Shown here: piece after piece, positions 9,096 through 18,734 of the stretch
Layout: each line of letters opens with the position of its first letter
Numbering within the stretch: position 1 is the stretch's first letter
Origin: a bacterium
Lineage (GTDB): Bacteria; UBP15; UBA6099
Direction of reading: 5' to 3'
Assembly (NCBI GenBank): GCA_029564595.1
Contig: JAKQPS010000156.1
Coordinates: forward strand, 1-54,117
Length of the DNA: 54,117 nucleotides
Notes under the pieces: generated by a model
Databases searched by the model: none
Told to the model about the DNA's origin: nothing
What the model saw: the letters and a program-made list of their open reading frames with translations, nothing else
Position numbers and translations under genes: made by a program

Positions 9096-9578
9096 TTATT
9101 CAAAAAGCCCCGCAGCTTCGGCTTCGAAAGTCAAATTTGCATCCTCATCGCATAGAGCTTTTTCCAAGGTTATCCTAGTGTTTGCGGTTTGCCTCAAAGT
9201 ATTGCGAACCTCTGCCGCAAGCTCATCCGCCATGAACGGTTTTGTTATGTATCTTTTCGCGCCGGCCAGAAAAGAAGACATCTTCGTTTTCATATCTGAC
9301 ATTATCGAAACCATAACGACCGGAGTCGATTTCAAGATTTCATCGTTCTTTATCTCGTTCAAAGCCTCCAAACCGTCCATACCGGGCATCATAACGTCTA
9401 GAAGAACAAGATCAGGCCGCCAAACGCGCATCGTTTCCAATCCCTCTATTGCGGATTCCGCTGTTCGCACATGGTATCCGCGCTCCTCAAGCGCGTTCTT
9501 CATCATGGCCCTCATGTCCATGTCATCTTCCATTATAAGAACTTTAGCTCTGTCGCATGTTTCTGATATTGAGTCCAT
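9096..9578 (-). CDS. Single-domain response regulator (CheY-like receiver)
   Basis: A 160-aa receiver protein. The acidic pocket is E17-D18-D19, the phospho-acceptor is D61 in LLDVMMPGMDG, and the signalling lysine lies in YITKPF. After the receiver there are only about 35 residues (LEKALCDEDANLTFEAEAAGLFE at the end), with no output domain, so it must act by protein contact or as a phospho-relay. The open frame continues 27 codons upstream through a hydrophobic AT-rich stretch. I place the start at 9578, where GGCGGTGG precedes an ATG and the receiver fold begins normally. No partner kinase is adjacent. Confidence 0.88.
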   Translation of the reverse strand: MDSISETCDRAKVLIMEDDMDMRAMMKNALEERGYHVRTAESAIEGLETMRVWRPDLVLLDVMMPGMDGLEALNEIKNDEILKSTPVVMVSIMSDMKTKMSSFLAGAKRYITKPFMADELAAEVRNTLRQTANTRITLEKALCDEDANLTFEAEAAGLFE

Positions 9579-9737
9579 GTTAGCCACCGCCCAGTTGTAA
9601 ATAATTATTATTAAAACAACAACAAATACCGATAAGTTTCTTGTTTTGTGCATTTTCATTCGAGCGGCGATTTGCGGCGCTATGTCTCTTTGTGATAGAC
9701 TTGTCGCGTTCTAAAGCTGTCTCGGAGGTCAGATAAA

Positions 9738-12272
9738 ATGTTTGCAAAAACAATCAAGTTCGCTTTATTAGCAGTCGCCGCTCTGGTTGTTGTGGGTTTT
9801 ATAGCGCTTCAGATTATCATGGGATTCGGAAAACCCAATTACAACGGCAGAATAATGGTGTCATCGGAGAATCTTGGAGCGGAAACCGCCGTTTACCGGG
9901 ACGACTACGGAGTGGCCCATATCGTAGCGGACACCGAGCGGGACGCATTCTTTGCGCTCGGATACGCGCACGCTCAGGATCGCATATTTCAGATGTTCCT
10001 GACCCGGCTGGCATGTCAGGGAAGACTCACTGAAGTGGTGGGCGACGCCCCGACTGACCCCGGCATGCTCGGCCACGAATCTCTGCTCGAACAGGATAAA
10101 TTCAACCGGGTCGTCGGATTTGCGGATCTGGGGCGACGCGGGGTCGCATACCTAGACCCGCAGTCGCTTGAGCTGGCCGAAGCTTACGCTGCGGGCGTCA
10201 ATCTTTATCTGGAGAGAACAAAAAAACTCCCGCCTGAATTCTTGTTGCTCGGAGTTAAGCCTGAGCCGTGGACAGTGGCCGACTCGTTGACTATCGGACG
10301 GCTTATAGCTTGGGGACTGTCGCACAATATGACGAGAGAATTGACTAGGATCAAAGCCGTCTCGGAACTGGGCGTCGAGCGGGGATGGGAGCTTATAGAC
10401 AGGTATCCTGATTACGGCCCTTATATAATCGACCCTTCAGTCAAACAATACGATCCTCGCGGCAAAACATTCGAAAAGCGGCCGATGCCGATTGACCCCG
10501 GTTTTTTAAATGCCCGAATTGTGACGGCGCTCTTGGACATAAAGCATAGAACGGCTTTCGGCCCCGGCATAAAGGGCTTTGACGATGCCAGCAACAACTG
10601 GGTGGTTTCAGGCGCTCTTTCGAAGAGCGGAAAACCGATACTCTCAAACGATCCTCATCTGCTGAACATGCTTCCTTCCATTTTCTACCAAACCAGAATT
10701 CTTACCAAAGACGGAGTGGACGCCATCGGAGTCACATTTCCGGGAATGCCGTTTATGGCCCTCGGGCACAACCGGCATGTCGCGTGGGCGGCGACGACCA
10801 CAAGAGCGGACGTTCAAGACTTGTTCGTCGAGCAAACAAACCCGGACAATCCTAACGAATATCTGCACATGGACGAATGGAAACAATTCGAAACCCGAGA
10901 AGAAGTGTTCAAAATCAAGGAAGGCAATAAATTCCGCGAAGAAAAAATCATCGTGAGAAAAACCGTTCACGGAACCGTGCTGAACGACATCATCAAAGGA
11001 GCGGGGAAAGACGCGGCTCCGATTGCTCTTGCGTGGTCCGGTTATTTCAAGTCAGACGATATTCAAGGATTTCTCGGTTTATCTCGCGCAGGTTCCGCCG
11101 ATGAGTTGAAAGCTTCTCTCGCTTTAATCGGCTCGCCTGTTCAGAACTGGATGTACGCGGACGACACCGGGAATATCGGATACTTCGCCAGCGGCCTCTA
11201 CCCCATCCGCAAGAAGGGAGACGGCACGATGCCTGTCCCCGGCTGGACGGGAGAGTATGATTGGAACGGATTCGTTCCCATAGCTGATCTGCCGCAGTTG
11301 GACAATCCTTCAAACAATGTGATTATATCGGCCAACAACGCGGTTCTTCCTGAAAAAGAGTATCCATACGTGGTGTCGGACAACTACCAGTATTACAGAG
11401 GGCTTCGTCTTAAAGAGTTGCTAGCCTCGAAAGAAGTTTTTACCGTGGAGGACATGCACAGGTTCCAGATGGACGTTTATTCGAAACAGGCCGAACGTCT
11501 CGCGCCTGTTTTTATATCCGCATTCGAGGTGGCCGGGGACTCTTCGGACAGCGTCGCTTCAGCCGCCGTCGAAGTCCTTCGCAAATGGGACTTCGAATGC
11601 AAGCCGGAAAACGCAGGCCCGACGGTTTTCTTCTGGGCATACAGAATCGCTCTCGACCTCGTTTTCAAAGACGAGCTTTCGGAATCGCTTCACACAGAAT
11701 TTCTCAGGTCTCAGGCTCTCGACACTTACATTGACGATTCCTTCGAGTCGGGAATGTCTTCTTTCTTCGATAACATCAACACGCCGGAAAAGGAAACCCG
11801 CGACGACATACTCGCCGAAGCATTGAAAATTGCGGCTGCCGAGCTTGCGAAAAGGTTCGGCCCAAAGCCTGAAAAATGGACTTGGGGAAAATCTCACATA
11901 GTTTATTTCAATCACCCGTTCTCTTCAGTTCCCGGGATGAAGTTGTTCTTCCCGGCTCATGAACAGGGAGCGTACGGCGGTAGAGAAACTGTGTTCAACG
12001 CATTTCATTTCTGGGACAAAGACATAAAGAATGGCGTTTTCAATGTCGCCGCAGGCCCTGCCTACAGAATGGTTATTGACATGGCGGACATCGAAGGGGC
12101 TGGAATGATAATCGACACGGGACAGGGAGGCCACTCGCGCTCGCGACATCTTTTCAACCAGAACCACAAATGGACTCACGGCGGTCTTATCCCGATGAAT
12201 ATGGACATCAAAGCAGTGGCCGCCATGAAAAAAGGGAAACTGACATTCGAGCCTAGCAAGCCTAAACAATGA
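9738..12272 (+). CDS. Penicillin acylase family protein (Ntn hydrolase)
   Basis: An 844-aa precursor of the penicillin/AHL acylase family. A hydrophobic N-terminal segment (about residues 5-30) directs export. The alpha-chain signature GYAHAQDRIFQMFLTR is followed by the auto-cleavage site, with the catalytic N-terminal serine of the beta chain at S285 (SNNWVVSG, then ILSNDPHL). The beta chain carries the expected asparagine and H-rich C-terminal GQGGHSRSRHLFNQ. Family members hydrolyse amide bonds of acyl-amino compounds such as beta-lactam side chains or acyl-homoserine lactones. The natural substrate here is unknown. GGAGG lies upstream of the ATG. The trmJ gene follows after 34 bases. Confidence 0.93.
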   Translation: MFAKTIKFALLAVAALVVVGFIALQIIMGFGKPNYNGRIMVSSENLGAETAVYRDDYGVAHIVADTERDAFFALGYAHAQDRIFQMFLTRLACQGRLTEVVGDAPTDPGMLGHESLLEQDKFNRVVGFADLGRRGVAYLDPQSLELAEAYAAGVNLYLERTKKLPPEFLLLGVKPEPWTVADSLTIGRLIAWGLSHNMTRELTRIKAVSELGVERGWELIDRYPDYGPYIIDPSVKQYDPRGKTFEKRPMPIDPGFLNARIVTALLDIKHRTAFGPGIKGFDDASNNWVVSGALSKSGKPILSNDPHLLNMLPSIFYQTRILTKDGVDAIGVTFPGMPFMALGHNRHVAWAATTTRADVQDLFVEQTNPDNPNEYLHMDEWKQFETREEVFKIKEGNKFREEKIIVRKTVHGTVLNDIIKGAGKDAAPIALAWSGYFKSDDIQGFLGLSRAGSADELKASLALIGSPVQNWMYADDTGNIGYFASGLYPIRKKGDGTMPVPGWTGEYDWNGFVPIADLPQLDNPSNNVIISANNAVLPEKEYPYVVSDNYQYYRGLRLKELLASKEVFTVEDMHRFQMDVYSKQAERLAPVFISAFEVAGDSSDSVASAAVEVLRKWDFECKPENAGPTVFFWAYRIALDLVFKDELSESLHTEFLRSQALDTYIDDSFESGMSSFFDNINTPEKETRDDILAEALKIAAAELAKRFGPKPEKWTWGKSHIVYFNHPFSSVPGMKLFFPAHEQGAYGGRETVFNAFHFWDKDIKNGVFNVAAGPAYRMVIDMADIEGAGMIIDTGQGGHSRSRHLFNQNHKWTHGGLIPMNMDIKAVAAMKKGKLTFEPSKPKQ

Positions 12273-12306
12273 ATTTGACGCGAGGAACAGCCGGTTTTAC
12301 GCGCCT

Positions 12307-13092
12307 ATGACTGATGAATCAAAACAGTTCAAAGATTTGGCCGCGCGCACGTCCGTCGTTCTAGTCGGCGCGCTGTACCCCGGCAACGTGGGAGCGGTGG
12401 CCAGATCGATGCGCAACTTCGGATTTGCCGATTTGCGGCTTGCGGAATCTTCTGTCCGCTTTGACGATATCGAAGCAATCAAGATGGCCATGTGGTCAAA
12501 GGAGATTCTTGATTCCGCGCGCGCGTTCGACACAGCCGCAGAGGCGGTTCAAGACGCGGTTATTGTGATTGGAACAACGCGGCGCAGGGGCAGACATAGG
12601 TCAAGATGGTTCTCTCCTTCTCAAATGGCGCTGGCGTTAAAAGATTCCAAACCGGAAACAAGAGTGGCAATACTTTTCGGAGCGGAGGATTCAGGCCTGT
12701 CGAACGCGCATCTGGATCTTTGCCACTGGCTGGTTTCCATTCCTACTCGCGCCGACTTCGACTCTTTTAATATTGCTCACGCCGCAACTATTGTTCTGTA
12801 TGAAATTAACAGGGTGTTTGAATATGCTGGGAATCGGGATAGTTGCGATCCTTCTCACGCAGCCGGACTTGCCAACCGTCTCGAACAACTATTGCGAGAC
12901 TCCGGTTTTCTTCCCGGAACCAATGATCCTAAACGCGTTATGCTGGCGATAAAAAGGATGTTGGAGAACTCCGGCTGGACGCGCGCCGAAATCGATCTGT
13001 CTCACTCAATAATCACGCACATTCATAAGAGAATCGAATCCGTCGACATAGAAAAACTTCCATTGCCCGACAAAACCAATTTCGACATTTGA
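12307..13092 (+). CDS. trmJ: tRNA (cytidine/uridine-32-2'-O)-methyltransferase, TrmJ-like SPOUT enzyme
   Basis: A 261-aa SPOUT methyltransferase. Motif 1 is in PGNVGAVARSMRNFGF, motif 2 in FGAEDSGLSN, and motif 3 in IPTRADFDSFNIAHA. The order and the C-terminal helical extension (about residues 165-250) match TrmJ, which methylates the 2'-OH of residue 32 in the tRNA anticodon loop. The knot loop reads SFNIAHA, close to the usual SLNLA-type sequence. The start lies 34 bases after the acylase gene with a GAGG somewhat distant, so the two may be co-transcribed. The 103 bases that follow (13093-13195) show no feature. Confidence 0.85.
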   Translation: MTDESKQFKDLAARTSVVLVGALYPGNVGAVARSMRNFGFADLRLAESSVRFDDIEAIKMAMWSKEILDSARAFDTAAEAVQDAVIVIGTTRRRGRHRSRWFSPSQMALALKDSKPETRVAILFGAEDSGLSNAHLDLCHWLVSIPTRADFDSFNIAHAATIVLYEINRVFEYAGNRDSCDPSHAAGLANRLEQLLRDSGFLPGTNDPKRVMLAIKRMLENSGWTRAEIDLSHSIITHIHKRIESVDIEKLPLPDKTNFDI

Positions 13093-13195
13093 TACAAACA
13101 CAATCGTTTTCTCAGCCTTCAAATCGAATTTAAGATGAACTTATGACAATAATTTCTCGTCCAGCAACATTGCCACATTTAACGCGGCTACTAGT

Positions 13196-14128
13196 TCATT
13201 TCTGATTGGCGCGCAGGAAATTCTTTCTCTCCTCTTCCCAACCTCTGTCGATCATGAGTTTGTCAATCTTGGCGGTCAAATCGAAATCTTTCGGCTTAAC
13301 TTCGAATATGCCGCCTTTAACAGCCATGAAGAAAAATTTGAGATTCTGGAATCTTTTGTCTTTTTCCCAGTTTTTGGCCGCAGACTGAATCTTGGAAATA
13401 ACCGTCGGATCAATGTCCCCCCTATAAATTACGAAAGGATTCATGATCATGTCGCGGCAAACAATAGGATGTATGTCTTTATACCTGTCGTCCGCTCCGC
13501 GAGCAAGGTCGACTTGAAACTTTTGGTTGGCAAAAGTGTCCACCCGCTTGTCCACAAGCGCGTTCATCATGTCGGTCGGCAAATAGGCCTGATAATAAAC
13601 GTCCTTGAAAAATTTCTTCAGAGGCTCGTCGACTCCCGCTTCGTACAAAAGATATCTGATATCTTTGTACACCAAGGTGGTCGTGCGTTTGCCGCGCAAC
13701 TGTTCGGCCTTAGTTATTCCATCGCTTTTTCGGACATATAGACAATATTCGGTGTTCTTCTTCTTATCCAATAAAAGACCGAAAAGAGGCGGATACTTTT
13801 CCTTCATCTGGGGAGACATTCTTACATACCAGTCGCCCGACATGCCGACGAAATCAACCTGTTTGTTCACAAGCTGAGAAATTGCGGCTTTCAGATACTC
13901 CTCCTCGTACAACGGAGTGTAGACAGGCTCAATTTCCGCGCCGATCACGCTCGATAACGCCTTCGATATCTCATCAGTCATGGTTTGAATATGCGATTTG
14001 GACTTCCCGGAAATCTGGTATGTGCCGGGCAGTATAAGCCTGTACTTTTTTTGTTGACCATAAGCGTCCGAGTTGATTAGGACAAAAACAAAAGCCGCAA
14101 GGGCCGTGATTGTTAGAATTTTTTTCAT
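13196..14128 (-). CDS. PhnD-like periplasmic substrate-binding protein (phosphate/phosphonate type)
   Basis: A 310-aa exported binding protein. A signal peptide (about residues 1-20, MKKILTITALAAF) is followed by two lobes of the PhnD/SsuA-like fold: YRLILPGTYQ, IEPVYTPLYEEEYLKAA, VDFVGMSGDWYVRM, and LRGKRTTTLVYKDIRYLLYEAGVD. PhnD proteins bind phosphonates, phosphite or related oxyanions. No ABC permease or ATPase gene is near, so this is an orphan receptor that may serve a distant transporter or a signalling kinase. The ATG at 14128 is set by a strong GGAGGAG. The 120 bases upstream of it (14129-14248) contain nothing recognisable. Confidence 0.8.
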   Translation of the reverse strand: MKKILTITALAAFVFVLINSDAYGQQKKYRLILPGTYQISGKSKSHIQTMTDEISKALSSVIGAEIEPVYTPLYEEEYLKAAISQLVNKQVDFVGMSGDWYVRMSPQMKEKYPPLFGLLLDKKKNTEYCLYVRKSDGITKAEQLRGKRTTTLVYKDIRYLLYEAGVDEPLKKFFKDVYYQAYLPTDMMNALVDKRVDTFANQKFQVDLARGADDRYKDIHPIVCRDMIMNPFVIYRGDIDPTVISKIQSAAKNWEKDKRFQNLKFFFMAVKGGIFEVKPKDFDLTAKIDKLMIDRGWEEERKNFLRANQK

Positions 14129-14248
14129 TACGCTCCTCCGAATATATCGATTTGTGTTAAGTCGCGGACTACGCTGGTTGTATAGCGCAAAGAACGCGCA
14201 TGTGTCGATTAAAGTAATAATCAACCAAAGACGGCTTTGGAATCGCGC

Positions 14249-16480
14249 TCATCGCGATACGACGATTTTTGAAAGTCCGGCGTCCGTGGCGACGATAACA
14301 GCGTTTGAACCTGCCAAAACCGCCGATCTGACGACATCGGAAGGCAACCCGTCGGAAGATGCAATTTTTCTAAAATTCGCGCCTTTATCGTCCGTTATGT
14401 AAACGCCGTCCGACGCGCCTATCCAAAGCCATCCCCGGTTATCCATTCTCATGGATGTGACGCGGGCGTTTTCAGGGAACGATTTTGCTTTCGCCGCTCT
14501 CGCGCCGCCGTACTCGACGGTGAACAGACCGTTTCGCGTTCCGACCATCAGAGTGTTGTCATGCCACGGATGAATAGCCGTAACATTCGAGTCTATGCCT
14601 TGCACGCGCGTCCATGTCACTCCGGTATCGCCGGAAAATAGAAGTCCCCCTACCCCGGTGTCGCCGGAATAAGTTCCGATTCCGGCAAATATCCAATTGT
14701 CTTCCGCGAAAATGGCGGATATCTCATTTGTCGGAAGTCCTTCACTTTCGGTTATTACATACCATTCGTTTCCGCCGTCGGGGGAGTAGACTATTCCCTT
14801 GCCGATGTTTCCGGCTTCGGAGCTGTTCATGCAGGCAAAAACAGCGTTGCCTGAGGTGTGAAGGCATCCTATGAGATTGCCGTCCAATATTCCTGACGCG
14901 ACGGTGTATCTATTGAAGTTTGCGCCTCGGTCGGCGGTCTTCATCAATCCTTCGCTTGTGGAACCTATCCAGATCGCGCCGTTGTCAGTCGCCGCCACAT
15001 GGTTGGGAACAACGCCGTAGGGAACCCTTACAAGCTTGAATTTAGCTCCGCCGTCTTGAGAGAGGAAAACGCCTCCCGCCGCCACCCAGAGTTCGGAGCC
15101 GTCTGCGGAACGCGCCGCAGACTTAACGGCTCCTGCAGGCAAGACGTCCCTTCCCGTTCCGGACAGAGGAGAGACCGAAATCTTTGCTGTTTGCGCGCTC
15201 GGCGGTTTCATTCTGCCGATAATTTTTTCAGCTTGTTCTATTGTTGCTATAGGCCTTCCGATTCTGTCGGCGACTTCAAGTATCTTTTCCAGCACGTACA
15301 TGTTGTTGGAAATATAATTGTCCGATTCGCCGGGCCAGAAGCGGGAGTAGTTGAAACCGAAGACTATGTGATCGCCCGATGTAACAGAGTAACCCACGAC
15401 GCGGGCCACGTTCTTGGTCGTCACCACATTGAAATAGCGCGGATTGGCCGCCGCAAGATTAGTCTTGGAAAGTTCGATAGATTTCAAATCATCCTGAGCG
15501 CGGTCGTCATAGGCCATATAGAGTTGAAAGACACGCGGTTTTTGCAGCGCGGCTCCTGCGTTGATAAGTCTCGGCAGAGAAAGAGCCTGCCATGGCGTCA
15601 TCACTACCGGAAGCGGCTTTACATAATAACCTTCAGTTCTTGCGAGAGCCGCATTCATTGCCTCGTAGTTGTTCATCCCGGAAACGACTTCGCCTGACGA
15701 CAGGGTTGTCTTGAAATCTCCGTATCCATACGGAGATGCTACGCTTACAGCCGGGTCCGACCTTATTAAAAGCCTTTTTGACAGCGGCAGATCAAGGTCG
15801 TTGACATCAATCATCATTCCGGGGCAGTTTTTGACCGTTTCCGAAATAATGCTTCTGATGTTTCTCATGCTTAGATCCGCATAGTCGTCATTGCTTGAGG
15901 TAAGTTCAGCCGGGAAGAACAGCCGCGCCATCTGAACGCCCTGCTCGCAGGCCCATGCCAACTCGTTTAATAATTCTTCTCTATTCTTCGGGATAGGGGC
16001 ATTGTAATCGAATCTTTCGCCGAATGAAGACGCGACAGGCGCGAACATTATTACAAGAGGCTCCATGCTTGAACCATCTATAGAGTCGATGGGAGCCGGA
16101 ATCCAGTCGTACAAACCGTCCGACATTTCGCCTCTGACGGCAATAGTTCCTCTTTGAAATATCTCTCCAGTGGGCAACTCTATCTCAACGGGGTATGTGC
16201 CGTCTTTGACGTTCGGCACGCTTATCCTTATTAAAGAATTCGACCATGAAATAATTCTCGCTGGAGCGTCTCCGATTTTCACAATCCCGCGAGCGCGACC
16301 GAAATTGTCGCCGAACAAAGTCGTCGTGTCCCCGCGAGTCAGAGAATCCACGGATATGCGAAAGACGGTCGGAGACGGCGATTCAGGGCCTTTTTCCTTG
16401 CGGCAGCCTGCTGATGCCAAAATAAGAACAACGAAAGAAACGTATACGAATCCGCGCAGATGTTTTTCGGACATGCTCAT
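14249..16480 (-). CDS. Lipoprotein with IPT/TIG domain and C-terminal BNR-type beta-propeller
   Basis: A 743-aa lipoprotein. The signal peptide ends in the lipobox ASAGC. Residues about 35-115 form an IPT/TIG immunoglobulin-like domain (DSLTRGDTTTLFGDNFG, then DGTYPVEIELPTGE). The middle (about 120-430) looks like an alpha/beta domain containing FSYSRFWPGESDN-type aromatic segments that I cannot assign. The C-terminal 300 residues repeat a propeller motif with Asp-box-like turns: LSQDGGAKF, TADRGANF, SPDGGNEW, SGDTGVTW and DDKGANF. It is probably a cell-surface binding or polysaccharide-handling protein. GGGGG lies just before the chosen ATG. Two shorter or longer starts are within 8 codons. 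Confidence 0.72.
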   Translation of the reverse strand: MSMSEKHLRGFVYVSFVVLILASAGCRKEKGPESPSPTVFRISVDSLTRGDTTTLFGDNFGRARGIVKIGDAPARIISWSNSLIRISVPNVKDGTYPVEIELPTGEIFQRGTIAVRGEMSDGLYDWIPAPIDSIDGSSMEPLVIMFAPVASSFGERFDYNAPIPKNREELLNELAWACEQGVQMARLFFPAELTSSNDDYADLSMRNIRSIISETVKNCPGMMIDVNDLDLPLSKRLLIRSDPAVSVASPYGYGDFKTTLSSGEVVSGMNNYEAMNAALARTEGYYVKPLPVVMTPWQALSLPRLINAGAALQKPRVFQLYMAYDDRAQDDLKSIELSKTNLAAANPRYFNVVTTKNVARVVGYSVTSGDHIVFGFNYSRFWPGESDNYISNNMYVLEKILEVADRIGRPIATIEQAEKIIGRMKPPSAQTAKISVSPLSGTGRDVLPAGAVKSAARSADGSELWVAAGGVFLSQDGGAKFKLVRVPYGVVPNHVAATDNGAIWIGSTSEGLMKTADRGANFNRYTVASGILDGNLIGCLHTSGNAVFACMNSSEAGNIGKGIVYSPDGGNEWYVITESEGLPTNEISAIFAEDNWIFAGIGTYSGDTGVGGLLFSGDTGVTWTRVQGIDSNVTAIHPWHDNTLMVGTRNGLFTVEYGGARAAKAKSFPENARVTSMRMDNRGWLWIGASDGVYITDDKGANFRKIASSDGLPSDVVRSAVLAGSNAVIVATDAGLSKIVVSR

Positions 16481-16594
16481 CGTCCCCCGCTGGCGCAAAG
16501 CCGTTATTTGTTGCCCGGCGGATAATCAGGCATTTTCCGCCGAAGACGTTGGCGGTCGTCATTCTTCGCGGCAATTCGAGCCGCCGCGTTTATG

Positions 16595-17758
16595 TTAAAA
16601 CTTAATCTTTGAAATTCTATCGACAGCTTCTTCAAGACGTTCCTTGCTCCGCGTGAAAGCGATCCTGAAATACCCTTCGCCTTCCGCGCCGAATCCTACT
16701 CCGGGAGTCACGGCCACGCCGGCTTCTTCGAGCAGCCGTTTGCAGAACTCTATGGATTTCAATCCGTGCGGAACCGGAGTCCAAAGATAGAAGGAGGCTT
16801 TAGGCGAGGACACGTCATAACCAATGTCGGTCAGCCCTTTGACTATGATATCGCGGCGTTCGCTGAAGACTTCGCAGATTTCCGCTGACTCTTCATCGCA
16901 TTCGTTCATTGCGGCGATCCCGGCGTGCTGGATTGCTTGGAAAAGCCCGGAGTCCACATTCGTTTTTACTTTCGCCAATCCTTCGACAATCTGTCTGTTT
17001 CCCACGAAGAATCCGACCCGCCATCCTGTCATGCAGAAAGTTTTTGAAAGCGAATGGAATTCGGCGGCGATATCTTTCGCTCCCTCAACCTGCAGTATGC
17101 TCGGGGCGACATATCCGTCGTAAGTCAACTCTGAATAGGCGCAATCGTGGCAAAGAACGATGTCGTGCTTTCTGGCGAGTTGGACGGCTTTTCTCATGAA
17201 CTCGATGCTGGTCACGGCGCCGGTCGGGTTATTCGGATAGTTGAGCATCATTATTTTGGCTTTGCTCAGGACTTCCTGAGGAATGGCGTCCAAGTCCGGC
17301 ATGAATCCGTTTTTACGAAGCAACGGCATCACGTGAGATGTTCCGTCGGCAAGTATGGTTCCGATGTTATAAACCGGGTATGCCGGAGAAGGGACAAGAG
17401 AAATGTCGCCGGGCTGGACGAAAGCCAGATAGATGTGCGCGATTCCTTCCTTTGATCCGATTAGAGAGATAACTTCGCGGTCGGAGTCGAGATCGACGTT
17501 GAATCTGCGTTTGTACCATTCGGACACAGCCTCGCGAAAAGCCGGCATTCCCTCATAAGACGGATACTGGTGGTTTGCGGGATTATCGATTTCACGTTTC
17601 ATTACTTCGATAATTTTTTTCGGTGTGGGCAGATCGGGGTCGCCGACGCTGAGATTGATAACGTCCACGCCGCGCGCGGCCACTTCCTGCCGCTTCTTGT
17701 CGAGGTCGGCGAAAAGATACGGGGGTATTTTGTCGATTCTCTTTGAATACTTAATCAT
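16595..17758 (-). CDS. dapL: LL-diaminopimelate aminotransferase
   Basis: A 387-aa class I aminotransferase. NLSVGDPDLPTP, YPSYEGMPAFREAV, NYPNNPTGA, the PLP lysine K239 in FHSLSKTFCMTGWRVGF, and the C-terminal FRIAFTRSKERLEEAV are all visible. The sequence matches the DapL2-type enzymes that convert tetrahydrodipicolinate directly to LL-diaminopimelate using glutamate, bypassing succinylation. The neighbouring dapF gene, 49 bases upstream on the same strand, encodes the next enzyme, which supports the call over a plain aspartate aminotransferase. GGAG precedes the ATG. Confidence 0.9.
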   Translation of the reverse strand: MIKYSKRIDKIPPYLFADLDKKRQEVAARGVDVINLSVGDPDLPTPKKIIEVMKREIDNPANHQYPSYEGMPAFREAVSEWYKRRFNVDLDSDREVISLIGSKEGIAHIYLAFVQPGDISLVPSPAYPVYNIGTILADGTSHVMPLLRKNGFMPDLDAIPQEVLSKAKIMMLNYPNNPTGAVTSIEFMRKAVQLARKHDIVLCHDCAYSELTYDGYVAPSILQVEGAKDIAAEFHSLSKTFCMTGWRVGFFVGNRQIVEGLAKVKTNVDSGLFQAIQHAGIAAMNECDEESAEICEVFSERRDIIVKGLTDIGYDVSSPKASFYLWTPVPHGLKSIEFCKRLLEEAGVAVTPGVGFGAEGEGYFRIAFTRSKERLEEAVDRISKIKF

Positions 17759-17807
17759 TGGTATCTCCTTGGTCGATGCCTACATGAGCTAAATATGAAG
17801 CGCCGTC

Positions 17808-18719
17808 TCAATCTATGTCGATCTTGCCTGTGAAGACGGTCACTGACGGCCCGGTCATCATTACTTCGCCTGACTGCGCCCATTCGATGTGAAGGTCTCC
17901 GCCGCTCAGATGAAGAACCGCGTTGCGAGAGGCGCGGTCAGTCAGATGCGCGGCGACGAGGGTTGCGCATGCTCCTGTTCCGCAAGCGAGCGTTTCTCCT
18001 ACGCCTCGCTCCCATACGCGCATCTTGAGGTTGCTAGGGGATATCACGTTCACAAACTCGACATTTGTTTTTCTCGGAAACAGTTTGTGGGTCTCGATTG
18101 CCGGGCCTATGCCGCAAACGTCGACTGAATTTACGTCCTCATCCATAAAAATGACGGCGTGAGGGTTGCCCATCGAAACGCAGGTCGCATAGAAAACACC
18201 TATAGGAGTCTCGACCGGAATGTCGATGGCGCGAACGGAAAGAGCGGCGACGGGGATGAGCGGCGGATCGAGGGTCGGCGCTCCCATGTTGACAGTCAGC
18301 ATTCCTACGACGTCGTTCACGCGCGCCGCGACCACTTTTTTGATCCCGGCTCCGGTCTCCACCCGCAACGCGATGTCTTCGTCTCCCGACGGCTTCGAAT
18401 CCGACGGCATCAGATTTTCGATATAATATCTGACCGCGCAGCGTATTCCGTTTCCGCACATCTCGGCTTCGGAGCCGTCGATGTTGAATATCCTCATCCT
18501 CAGGTCGGCCGTCTTGGATGGAAGAACGGCGATAAGCCCGTCCGCTCCGACACCGAAATGCCTGTCGCAGAGTTTCACGCTCAGGCCGCCGAAGTCGAAT
18601 CCTAAATTTATCGGTTCGGATTCGCCCTCGCAAAGCAAAGAAAGATCGGGGGATTCTCTGAATCCCAACACGACATAGTCATTGCCCAGTCCGTGCATTT
18701 TTGTGAATCGCATTTTCAT
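17808..18719 (-). CDS. dapF: Diaminopimelate epimerase
   Basis: A 303-aa two-lobed epimerase that converts LL- to meso-diaminopimelate for lysine and peptidoglycan. The opening is FTKMHGLGNDYV. The two catalytic cysteines lie in MCGNGIRC and ETLACGTGACA. The substrate contacts GNPHAVIF and ERGVGETLACG are present. The length is slightly above the usual 275-280. It starts 15 bases after hfq behind GGCGG, and dapL follows, so hfq, dapF and dapL form one transcription unit. The second ATG two codons in is an equally possible start. Confidence 0.95.
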   Translation of the reverse strand: MKMRFTKMHGLGNDYVVLGFRESPDLSLLCEGESEPINLGFDFGGLSVKLCDRHFGVGADGLIAVLPSKTADLRMRIFNIDGSEAEMCGNGIRCAVRYYIENLMPSDSKPSGDEDIALRVETGAGIKKVVAARVNDVVGMLTVNMGAPTLDPPLIPVAALSVRAIDIPVETPIGVFYATCVSMGNPHAVIFMDEDVNSVDVCGIGPAIETHKLFPRKTNVEFVNVISPSNLKMRVWERGVGETLACGTGACATLVAAHLTDRASRNAVLHLSGGDLHIEWAQSGEVMMTGPSVTVFTGKIDID

Positions 18720-18734
18720 GTTCCGCCGGATTGT

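Noticed and set aside
9579-9659. Hydrophobic N-terminal extension that would make the response regulator membrane-bound
   Set aside because: The stretch is AT-rich promoter-like DNA, and a ribosome binding site precedes the ATG at 9578, where the receiver fold starts normally.
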